IMG/VR virus record: IMGVR_UViG_3300026457_000105 | Coordinates: 1 to 24,533 of that record | Length of the DNA: 24,533 nucleotides | DNA from: a virus | Reading direction: 5' to 3' (one strand) | Shown: in pieces, positions 5,571 to 9,519 of the stretch | Layout: every line of letters begins with the position of its first letter | Position numbering within the stretch: position 1 is the first letter of the stretch | Program-made: the position numbers and the translations under genes | The notes under the pieces: generated by a model | Told to the model about the DNA's origin: nothing | Databases searched by the model: none | What the model saw: the letters and a program-made list of their open reading frames with translations, nothing else

Positions 5571-5592
5571 GACGAGTATGCGTACAAAACGG

Positions 5593-5606
5593 ACATTTCG
5601 AAATGT
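5593..5606. repeat. Perfect 14-bp palindrome ACATTTCGAAATGT
   Basis: It overlaps the AAAACGGACA box (5586-5595) and the CRP-like site (5604-5619). The equivalent positions at 4809-4823 and 6358-6373 hold looser versions. Confidence 0.45.
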
Positions 5607-5619
5607 GATTCGTATCACA
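5604..5619. promoter_or_regulatory. CRP/GlxR-like operator site (perfect)
   Basis: TGTGATTCGTATCACA is an exact TGTGA-N6-TCACA match. Its centre is about 76 bp upstream of the inferred start from 5542-5570. Confidence 0.6.
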
Positions 5620-5643
5620 CGCCCCGACCTTTAGGATCGGGCG
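5620..5643. terminator. Strong GC-rich hairpin
   Basis: CGCCCCGA ... TCGGGCG with an inner CC-TTTA-GG (one bulged C). TTTT follows on the plus strand. It lies 14 bp past the stop of the leftward gene at 5658, where it would act without a U-tract. Confidence 0.5.
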
Positions 5644-5657
5644 TTTTAGTGTAGAAA

Positions 5658-5804
5658 TTACTCTACATCTAAAACTGTAAATGCATCAAACTTTTCTAAT
5701 TCTTCATCAGAAAGTTTATGCAAAATTTTGTTTAAACTAAACACTGCATCAATATCAGTTTCAGCATCAGTTACAAAACTAATTAAAACATTTTTCTTAG
5801 TCAA
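5658..5804 (-). CDS. 48-aa conserved phage protein with TTG start
   Basis: MTKKNVLISFVTDAETDIDA, then VFSLNKILHKLSDEELEKFD and AFTVLDVE. The KKNVLISF opening and D.VFSLNK...LSDEEL pattern is familiar from actinophage small proteins. The TTG is 8-9 nt after GGGGGA and overlaps the previous gene by 8 bp; no ATG fits. Last gene of its unit, followed by the hairpin at 5620-5643. Confidence 0.65.
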   Translation of the reverse strand: MTKKNVLISFVTDAETDIDAVFSLNKILHKLSDEELEKFDAFTVLDVE

Positions 5805-6006
5805 GGTAAATTCCCCCTTTCACATTTTTATGATTTACACACACATTACCTTTTGGAATTGGTGTGTGGCACTTGAAGCAAAGCATTTGCATAGGTGCTT
5901 TAGTTACGATTGCTAATTCAAGGTCTAGCAATTCTGCAGTGGTAGCATCTTCAATGTCTACCCACCCTGCACCCTCATTATTCATGCGGAAAATTTCTAT
6001 TGACAT
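5797..6006 (-). CDS. Small zinc-ribbon protein (69 aa)
   Basis: MSIEIFRMNNEGAGWVDIED is followed by a helix (TTAELLDLELAIV) and a C-terminal CFKCHTPIPKGNVCVNH set. The CxxC...C.NH residues could bind one Zn. The RBS AGAAAGGATAA precedes the ATG, 14 bp after the upstream gene. Function unknown. Confidence 0.75.
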   Translation of the reverse strand: MSIEIFRMNNEGAGWVDIEDATTAELLDLELAIVTKAPMQMLCFKCHTPIPKGNVCVNHKNVKGGIYLD

Positions 6007-6020
6007 TTAGTTATCCTTTC

Positions 6021-6281
6021 TTAGAGATTACAAGCGACATGTTCGCTATGTGTATGATTTTTTTCTATGCAATTTTTTCTTAGTTCATGGAAACTACTGC
6101 AACGCATTTCGTGATAGTTTATCCAATCTTTATGGACTACCTTATCACAAGTTAGGCAGAAGTGCCATTTGTGGTTATCTTTTTTGATAACCTTTCCGTC
6201 TACTACATCGTAGCGTTCAACGAATTTTTTAGAGTGTGAGCAATCATTTACTCTACATTTATTTACTTTAGTGTTAGTCAT
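6021..6281 (-). CDS. Zinc-finger-like protein (86 aa)
   Basis: From 6281 it begins MTNTKVNKCRVNDCSHSKKF. It contains C..(4)C.H, then KWHFCLTCDKVVHKDWINYH and MRCSS, so two Cys/His clusters. The start is chosen for its AGAAAGGTTAGG RBS; a longer 40-residue extension would run through the promoter and is rejected. First gene of the unit driven by 6316-6344. A nucleic-acid-binding role is plausible. Confidence 0.75.
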   Translation of the reverse strand: MTNTKVNKCRVNDCSHSKKFVERYDVVDGKVIKKDNHKWHFCLTCDKVVHKDWINYHEMRCSSFHELRKNCIEKNHTHSEHVACNL

Positions 6282-6315
6282 TTTTAGACCTAACCTTTCT
6301 TTATTTGATACTAGT

Positions 6316-6344
6316 ATCCTAACACCTACCACTGACATTTTGAG
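6316..6344 (-). promoter_or_regulatory. Leftward promoter with TGTCAG spacer for the unit 6281-5658
   Basis: Minus strand: -35-position CTCAAA (6339-6344), spacer ATGTCAGTGGTAGGTGT, and -10 TAGGAT at 6316-6321. An AAAACGGACA box is at 6351-6360 with two abutting CRP-like sites just beyond. Confidence 0.65.
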
Positions 6345-6370
6345 GGGTATAAAACGGACATTGTGGACAT

Positions 6371-6402
6371 TGTGATGTAAGACACATGTGATGTAGACCA
6401 CA
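6371..6402. promoter_or_regulatory. Two abutting CRP/GlxR-like operator sites
   Basis: TGTGATGTAAGACACA (6371-6386) is followed without a gap by TGTGATGTAGACCACA (6387-6402). Each matches TGTGA-N6-TCACA at 9 of 10 positions. Confidence 0.55.
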
Positions 6403-6414
6403 GCGCCCGACCCG

Positions 6415-6430
6415 TGTGGTGTAAATCACA
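6415..6430. promoter_or_regulatory. CRP/GlxR-like operator site, rightward promoter
   Basis: TGTGGTGTAAATCACA, 9 of 10 positions. Its centre is about 64.5 bp upstream of the inferred start of the rightward promoter 6452-6480. Confidence 0.55.
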
Positions 6431-6451
6431 TGCGACACGCCGTGCTAGGAC

Positions 6452-6480
6452 TTGACTTTTGGAGGGTAGTGTGCTAGTAT
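6452..6480 (+). promoter_or_regulatory. First rightward early promoter
   Basis: -35 TTGACT, 17-bp spacer ending TGC, and -10 TAGTAT (6475-6480). A CGACACGCCGT box is at 6433-6443. It is divergent from 6316-6344 and drives the gene at 6568. Confidence 0.75.
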
Positions 6481-6567
6481 TCTACTATAGAAAATTAAAT
6501 AAGGGTAGAAATAGTAAATAGGCGAAATCCCTGCCACTAGAATTAAAAAAAAGAAAGGTGGTCTCAA

Positions 6568-6744
6568 ATGACTACATTAACACTCAATGATAAAATCGCT
6601 ATCGCTGCAGAAAAGGTAGCCAATGGCGAACTAGTATCCTTTAGAGGTGCTAGTGTTACTACATACGCTAAGGTTATGCGCCTTGCTAATAGAATTAAGC
6701 AAGAGCGAGAATTCCCACAATGCCCATGTGGAGAGTGTGACTAA
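6568..6744 (+). CDS. 58-aa hypothetical protein with C-terminal CPCGEC
   Basis: MTTLTLNDKIAIAAEKVANG, then a helical TTYAKVMRLANRIKQEREFP and QCPCGECD. The last residues form CxCxxC, a likely metal site. The RBS AAGAAAGGTGG is 9 nt upstream of the ATG. It is transcribed from 6452-6480 and probably ends before the hairpin at 6754-6766. Function unknown. Confidence 0.7.
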   Translation: MTTLTLNDKIAIAAEKVANGELVSFRGASVTTYAKVMRLANRIKQEREFPQCPCGECD

Positions 6745-6753
6745 CACCACACA

Positions 6754-6766
6754 ACGCCTACGGCGT
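6754..6766. terminator. Small hairpin ACGCC-tac-GGCGT
   Basis: Perfect 5-bp stem with 3-nt loop, 9 bp past the stop at 6744. Its right arm is part of the ACGGCGTGTCG box (6760-6770) next to the following promoter, so it may be regulatory rather than a terminator. Confidence 0.3.
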
Positions 6767-6772
6767 GTCGTC

Positions 6773-6801
6773 TTGACTTTTGGCGGTATGTCTGATAGGA
6801 T
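6773..6801 (+). promoter_or_regulatory. Second rightward early promoter
   Basis: -35 TTGACT, 17-bp spacer beginning TTTGGCGG (compare TTTGGAGG at 6458) and ending TGA, and -10 TAGGAT at 6796-6801. ACGGCGTGTCG lies 2 bp upstream. Confidence 0.7.
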
Positions 6802-6836
6802 ACTCAGTATCAAAACTAAATAAAGGACACAAGGCT

Positions 6837-6891
6837 AATGAGCCTAAGCAAATAAGTGTGATACAAATCACAATGAGCCTTAGCAAATAAG
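6837..6891 (+). repeat. Direct repeat of a 20-bp MSLSK mini-ORF flanking a CRP-like site
   Basis: AATGAGCCTAAGCAAATAAG (6837-6856) and AATGAGCCTTAGCAAATAAG (6872-6891) differ at one base. Both read ATG AGC CTN AGC AAA TAA (MSLSK, stop); the change is synonymous. The first has AAAGGA about 10 nt upstream. Between them lies the operator at 6857-6872. It may be a leader mini-cistron pair or simply a duplication. Confidence 0.5.
6857..6872. promoter_or_regulatory. CRP/GlxR-like operator site (perfect)
   Basis: TGTGATACAAATCACA, an exact TGTGA-N6-TCACA match. Its centre is about 64.5 bp upstream of the inferred start of the promoter 6894-6922. Confidence 0.6.
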
Positions 6892-6893
6892 TA

Positions 6894-6922
6894 GCCAAAA
6901 TGTCAGCCCCCTAGTATAAGAT
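6894..6922 (+). promoter_or_regulatory. Third rightward promoter with TGTCAG spacer
   Basis: Spacer ATGTCAGCCCCCTAGTA and -10 TAAGAT (6917-6922). The -35 position GCCAAA is poor, which fits an activator-dependent promoter. Confidence 0.55.
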
Positions 6923-6957
6923 AGAACTATAAACAGAAAGAAAGAATAGGAAATAAA

Positions 6958-7110
6958 ATGAAAATCGAAACAGCAATTTGGAATGGTAAGAAAACACGAG
7001 TATTGGCAGTGCCATCATTCTCATCATCAGAGGAAGCCCTAGAGTTTCTAAAAGAGATACAGAAATTAGATAAAGACGCTACTCTTACTATCACCTCAGT
7101 AAGTCAGTAA
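6958..7110 (+). CDS. 50-aa hypothetical protein
   Basis: MKIETAIWNGKKTRVLAVPS, then a helix (SSEEALEFLKEIQKL) and a last strand (DATLTITSVSQ). The layout (two strands, helix, strand) resembles the 60-aa proteins at 7348 and 4314. The RBS AGAAAGAATAGG precedes the ATG. First gene of the unit from 6894-6922. Confidence 0.7.
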   Translation: MKIETAIWNGKKTRVLAVPSFSSSEEALEFLKEIQKLDKDATLTITSVSQ

Positions 7111-7125
7111 GAAAGGATAACTAAA

Positions 7126-7236
7126 ATGATAAACTCAGTTTATGTAGCAGAATGCTCAACATGTAACGGCAAAGGCATGGTGTTCTTTGGCGATAACTAT
7201 GATTACTCAATAGAGCCTTGCGAGTGTGTTGCGTGA
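7126..7236 (+). CDS. 36-aa zinc-knuckle peptide, relative of 2538-2762
   Basis: MINSVYVAECSTCNGKGMVF, then FGDNYDYSIEPCECVA. CSTCNGKG...G...DY...CEC aligns with CHICNGTG...G...DY...CEC in the leftward 74-aa protein. The RBS GAAAGGATAA lies 5-6 nt before the ATG. The stop overlaps the next start (GTGA). It is probably a minimal Zn-binding module. Confidence 0.7.
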   Translation: MINSVYVAECSTCNGKGMVFFGDNYDYSIEPCECVA

Positions 7237-7406
7237 TATCTGAAAGAGATAGACGCAGAGCACACCTAGAAGCAGGGGGTACCATAGAAAACTATGACCG
7301 CTCACATTACCCCCAATGGTACAAAGATAAATTAGAAAAGGAAAGAAATGAAACTAACAATAACAAGCATGGCAGGCAACACCAGCACAATGGAATTGCC
7401 AACTAA
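7233..7406 (+). CDS. Hypothetical basic protein with GTG start (57 aa)
   Basis: MISERDRRRAHLEAGGTIEN, then YDRSHYPQWYKDKLEKERNE and a His/Asn-rich tail. The GTG at 7233 overlaps the previous stop by 4 bp (GTGA); an in-frame TTG at 7218 is less likely. The first 40 residues look like a genuine phage protein (RDRRRAHLEAGGT...YDRSHYP). The tail overlaps the next gene by 59 bp and may be poorly conserved. Confidence 0.6.
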   Translation: MISERDRRRAHLEAGGTIENYDRSHYPQWYKDKLEKERNETNNNKHGRQHQHNGIAN

Positions 7407-7530
7407 AGAAAATGTATTTTATTTTATTGACTTATACAAAAAGTCACTAAAGAAAAATCAACGTGTAAAAATTACATGTGATATTTTAGGAATTGACGGA
7501 TACCTACAGGGTACAGCGCCTTTGCGCTGA
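7348..7530 (+). CDS. Hypothetical protein, SCDLLGVRGTLKG family, copy B (60 aa)
   Basis: MKLTITSMAGNTSTMELPTK, then FYFIDLYKKSLKKNQRVKIT and CDILGIDGYLQGTAPLR. Paralog of the leftward gene at 4314-4496 (same length, same TCDILGIDG / SCDLLGVRG core). The RBS AAAAGGAAAG is inside the previous gene. A hairpin CAGCGC-cttt-GCGCTG (7514-7529) covers its last codons. Confidence 0.75.
   Translation: MKLTITSMAGNTSTMELPTKENVFYFIDLYKKSLKKNQRVKITCDILGIDGYLQGTAPLR
7514..7529 (+). terminator. Hairpin at end of early rightward cluster
   Basis: Perfect 6-bp stem CAGCGC/GCGCTG with a 4-nt loop, overlapping the stop codon. A run of eight Ts starts about 20 bp later. This is not a textbook terminator but is plausible. 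Confidence 0.4.
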
Positions 7531-7612
7531 TCCTTGTGGTGTGCTCACTATTTTTTTTATTTTTATTTTTATAAATCATGCATCATACATCTTAGAAAAA
7601 TTTTCAGATTTT

Positions 7613-7621
7613 TGCTATAAT
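7613..7621 (+). promoter_or_regulatory. Extended -10 promoter, leaderless start at 7628
   Basis: TGCTATAAT, 6 bp before the ATG. No clear -35. First of the perfect TGnTATAAT class. Confidence 0.65.
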
Positions 7622-7627
7622 AAAAAC

Positions 7628-7786
7628 ATGACCTTTTGCAAACATGTATATCAAGAAATGGAAGAAGAGATTTGCCCTATTTGTGGCGGGTATACACATA
7701 AACTAGATTGGGCATATCAAGCAGAGTTACATAGAGAATGGATCGCATCTGGAAAAGCCACATTACAGGGCTGGTGGTCTATTTGA
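7628..7786 (+). CDS. Zinc-ribbon protein CPICGGYTHKLDW family (52 aa), leaderless
   Basis: MTFCKHVYQEMEEEICPICG, then GYTHKLDWAYQAELHREWIA and a GWWSI end. C4/H6 with CPIC can bind one Zn; the G.TH...DW...LH.EW pattern is familiar from small marine-phage proteins. The start at 7628 is chosen because a perfect TGCTATAAT ends 6 bp before it and there is no RBS; 45 extra upstream codons would run through the promoter. Confidence 0.75.
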   Translation: MTFCKHVYQEMEEEICPICGGYTHKLDWAYQAELHREWIASGKATLQGWWSI

Positions 7787-7866
7787 AATTTGCGGCGGTA
7801 TTATTACTAGCAATTTTTATATTTTTAAACTACATGGCATATCTACAACAACAGTCCTGGGGATAA
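7783..7866 (+). CDS. 27-aa membrane peptide with TTG start
   Basis: MKFAAVLLLAIFIFLNYMAY, then LQQQSWG. It is a single hydrophobic helix. The TTG overlaps the preceding stop by 4 bp (TTGA) with a GGTGG RBS-like sequence just upstream. Function unknown; it may be membrane-targeted. Confidence 0.5.
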   Translation: MKFAAVLLLAIFIFLNYMAYLQQQSWG

Positions 7867-8073
7867 CTACCATTTCCCTATAGGACAATATGCTTTTTCT
7901 AATTGTGTTTTTAATTTCATAAAACATCCACACTTTTTACATCTCTGGGATAATTTAGAAAAATGTTCACAACCTCTGCATATTTCAAGGCGGTATGCAG
8001 CCAATTCTTCTGGCGATCTTGGAGAACCATTAATTAAATCCCAAGGTGTAACATCCTTATTGTCTGAAGACAT
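7867..8073 (-). CDS. Cys-rich phage protein, CRGCEHF...CPIGKW family (68 aa)
   Basis: CRGCEHFSKLSQRCKKCGCF (about residues 32-51), then MKLKTQLEKAYCPIGKW. The CxxC, CxxCxC and final CP are a metal-binding set known in many phage and some bacterial small proteins (possibly the DUF6171 group; name from memory). The start at 8073 (ATG) is preferred over a TTG 24 bp upstream. It overlaps the 28-aa membrane peptide upstream by 17 bp. Confidence 0.8.
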   Translation of the reverse strand: MSSDNKDVTPWDLINGSPRSPEELAAYRLEICRGCEHFSKLSQRCKKCGCFMKLKTQLEKAYCPIGKW

Positions 8074-8143
8074 TTTTAATAATACTCCATATGCCAATAC
8101 TAATTATCAGAGCAATGCTCATTTCTAACAAAAACTCCCACAT
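8057..8143 (-). CDS. 28-aa membrane peptide, leaderless
   Basis: MWEFLLEMSIALIISIGIWS, then IIKNVFRQ. A hydrophobic helix with a basic C-terminal end. A perfect TATAAT (8150-8155) ends 6 bp before the ATG, so the mRNA would be leaderless. It overlaps the start of the Cys-rich gene in another frame. Function unknown. Confidence 0.5.
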   Translation of the reverse strand: MWEFLLEMSIALIISIGIWSIIKNVFRQ

Positions 8144-8149
8144 CCTTTA

Positions 8150-8178
8150 ATTATAGCCTATGCCAGAGATAAACACAA
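8150..8178 (-). promoter_or_regulatory. Leftward promoter for 8143-7867
   Basis: -10 TATAAT at 8150-8155, 17-bp spacer, and a weak -35 TTGTGT at 8173-8178. Divergent from 8283-8291. Confidence 0.55.
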
Positions 8179-8183
8179 CTTTC

Positions 8184-8219
8184 TAGACATAGTGTATGCT
8201 TGCATACATTGTTTGTCTA
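8184..8219. promoter_or_regulatory. Nested palindrome between divergent promoters
   Basis: A perfect 16-bp palindrome TGTATGCTTGCATACA (8193-8208) is enclosed by TAGACA (8184-8189) and TGTCTA (8214-8219). It is centred between the leftward promoter at 8150 and the rightward one at 8283, as expected for an operator. Confidence 0.5.
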
Positions 8220-8282
8220 TAGGAAGGTTTGTAACTCTATTTTCGGCTTCGGTTTATACCCGCCGAATTTTATCTCAAATAA

Positions 8283-8291
8283 TGATATAAT
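8283..8291 (+). promoter_or_regulatory. Extended -10 promoter, leaderless start at 8299
   Basis: TGATATAAT, 7 bp before the ATG at 8299. No good -35. Confidence 0.65.
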
Positions 8292-8298
8292 TCATTTC

Positions 8299-8526
8299 AT
8301 GACTGCACAAGATTGGGCTGGAATGATTTTAACGGTTTTGTCCATAATTGGCATTGTCGGAGTAGGTGCGAGGTGGATTGTGAAAAAATACGTCGAAGAG
8401 ATTTTGTCCGAACTTAAGCCAAATTCTGGATCAAGTTTAAAAGATCAGGTTACACGGCTTGAAGATAAAATGGATAAAGTGTTTGATTTAATGATTGACC
8501 ATCTTAAAGATCACCCTAGCAAATAA
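8299..8526 (+). CDS. Holin-like single-span membrane protein (75 aa)
   Basis: MTAQDWAGMILTVLSIIGIV is followed by GVGARWIVKKYVEE, then a coiled coil (SSLKDQVTRLEDKMDKVFDL). One N-terminal membrane helix (about residues 7-27) plus a charged cytoplasmic-type tail is common in small phage membrane proteins near lysis genes. Holin function is inferred from topology only, and the lysozyme-like gene is 10 kb away. The start at 8299 fits the promoter 7 bp upstream; 33 extra upstream codons would cross it. Confidence 0.7.
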   Translation: MTAQDWAGMILTVLSIIGIVGVGARWIVKKYVEEILSELKPNSGSSLKDQVTRLEDKMDKVFDLMIDHLKDHPSK

Positions 8527-8674
8527 TTACTATTTACTATATATATAATATATAAAGATATTTAATTTATTAAGATATTTCTTTTTTCTTTATATATTTA
8601 AATTATACACTTAATATCCTGGCTTGTCAAGTCAATTCCTGGTTTTCTTTATAACTTTTTGATAACTTTTAATA
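8527..8674. other. Very AT-rich spacer between convergent genes
   Basis: Almost pure A/T from 8530 to 8612, including TATATATAATATATA and two AAGATATTT copies. No ORF with an RBS. It contains the orphan promoter at 8602-8630. Confidence 0.6.
8602..8630 (-). promoter_or_regulatory. Perfect-consensus orphan promoter, antisense to 8299-8526
   Basis: Minus strand: TTGACA (8625-8630), exactly 17 bp, TATAAT (8602-8607), with TG one base further (AAGTG before TATAAT). No gene follows: transcription would run into the 3' end of the holin-like gene on the opposite strand. Confidence 0.65.
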
Positions 8675-9391
8675 TCACTGGTAATTTTTCTTTTTCCAAT
8701 ACTTATTTTTGTAGTAACCTCTGAATTTAGAATTTTGCCTGGTCTTTTCGTAATTAGCCCATTCCATAAGTTTTCCAGTTTTATCTTGTACTCCACGCCA
8801 GTCATCACGCTTAAACGGTAATACGTGGATAATTGGAGTTCCAGCGGGGATTACACCTTCAAAACCTTTTTGTAGATAGAATGGCTGATTTCCCCAAATG
8901 CCCCACTCATCAGTATCCATAATTCCGCTTGTTGTTATAAAAGGAAGATCTGAGCGATTAAGCGGGTGCGTAAATAAACAACTATATCCTTTGGGTGTCT
9001 TAATTCCCCAATGACTCCACCAACTAAAAATTAATGGTTCAAATCCAACAGGAACAGGCATATGGCTTGGAACGCTTCTACTTTCGACTTGTCTTAACTC
9101 TTCTTCTTTATGAAGCCAAGTAATTCTTGGACCGCCATTTACTTGTCTAATTTGTATATCTGCCCAAAGATTAAAAGTATACCCACTTGTAAAAGAATCT
9201 AAAAATGGCATACATGTTTTTGCCGTTGTATTAATATCATTATTTTCTACAATCATAGTACCTTTAGGCACACCAGAAATATCTTCGTAACTAGGAATTT
9301 TTTTATACCAGTCTGGAATCTCTACTTTTTTAGGTGCAGGAACAACTTCTTCTACAAGTTTAGAACTTGGATAAAAAATAATTTCTTTCAT
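8675..9391 (-). CDS. DUF6065-like phage protein, copy A (238 aa)
   Basis: Shares with 13473-14213: an N-terminal P.W(Y)KK, CMPFLDSFTSGYTFNLWADI, KTPKGYSCLFTHPLNR, GIMDTDEWG and IPAGTPIIHVLPFKRDDW. The strand-rich PAGTPI..V.PFKR end and G(F/I).DTD motif resemble DUF6065-type proteins as I remember them; no activity is known. The C-terminus is aromatic and basic (GYYKNKYWKKKN). RBS AAGGGGGT, promoter 9408-9436. Confidence 0.75.
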   Translation of the reverse strand: MKEIIFYPSSKLVEEVVPAPKKVEIPDWYKKIPSYEDISGVPKGTMIVENNDINTTAKTCMPFLDSFTSGYTFNLWADIQIRQVNGGPRITWLHKEEELRQVESRSVPSHMPVPVGFEPLIFSWWSHWGIKTPKGYSCLFTHPLNRSDLPFITTSGIMDTDEWGIWGNQPFYLQKGFEGVIPAGTPIIHVLPFKRDDWRGVQDKTGKLMEWANYEKTRQNSKFRGYYKNKYWKKKNYQ

Positions 9392-9407
9392 ATTACCCCC
9401 TTAGTAA

Positions 9408-9436
9408 ATTCTAGCACAAATAATGTTATAATTCAA
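9408..9436 (-). promoter_or_regulatory. Leftward promoter for 9391-8675
   Basis: Minus strand: -35 TTGAAT at 9431-9436, 17-bp spacer ending TGC, and -10 TAGAAT at 9408-9413. It overlaps the rightward -10 at 9427-9432. Confidence 0.65.
9424..9432 (+). promoter_or_regulatory. Extended -10 promoter in front of a non-coding hairpin
   Basis: TGTTATAAT. The inferred start is near 9439. No ORF starts before the next promoter at 9503, so it would make a short RNA or a long leader. Confidence 0.55.
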
Positions 9437-9438
9437 AT

Positions 9439-9503
9439 TGCTGGCACCCTAGGTTGCTCTCTACCCACCCCCACTGCCCCTAGGGTGTTCAGCCTTATTT
9501 TGT
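9439..9503 (+). ncRNA. Candidate small RNA or structured leader with C-rich loop
   Basis: CACCCTAGG (9445-9453) and CCTAGGGTG (9479-9487) are a perfect 9-bp inverted repeat around a 25-nt pyrimidine-rich loop. The loop has C-runs that could pair with G-rich ribosome-binding sites. TTATTTT follows. It is locally much richer in G+C than the surroundings. It could instead be a terminator, an operator or a DNA-processing site. Confidence 0.4.
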
Positions 9504-9511
9504 GATATAAT
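9503..9511 (+). promoter_or_regulatory. Extended -10 promoter for the 9520 unit
   Basis: TGATATAAT, 8 bp before the ATG at 9520 and with no RBS in between, so the mRNA is leaderless or nearly so. Confidence 0.65.
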
Positions 9512-9519
9512 CAAACATT

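Noticed and set aside
6631-6813. 60-aa minus-strand frame
   Set aside because: It runs through the promoter at 6773 and is antisense to 6568-6744. It has no RBS.
7493-7627. N-terminal extension of the 7628 gene by 45 codons
   Set aside because: It would translate through the end of the previous gene and through the TGCTATAAT promoter.
8527-8600. Possible tRNA or structured RNA in the AT-rich spacer
   Set aside because: No cloverleaf, no conserved tRNA bases; the dyads are simple AT repeats.
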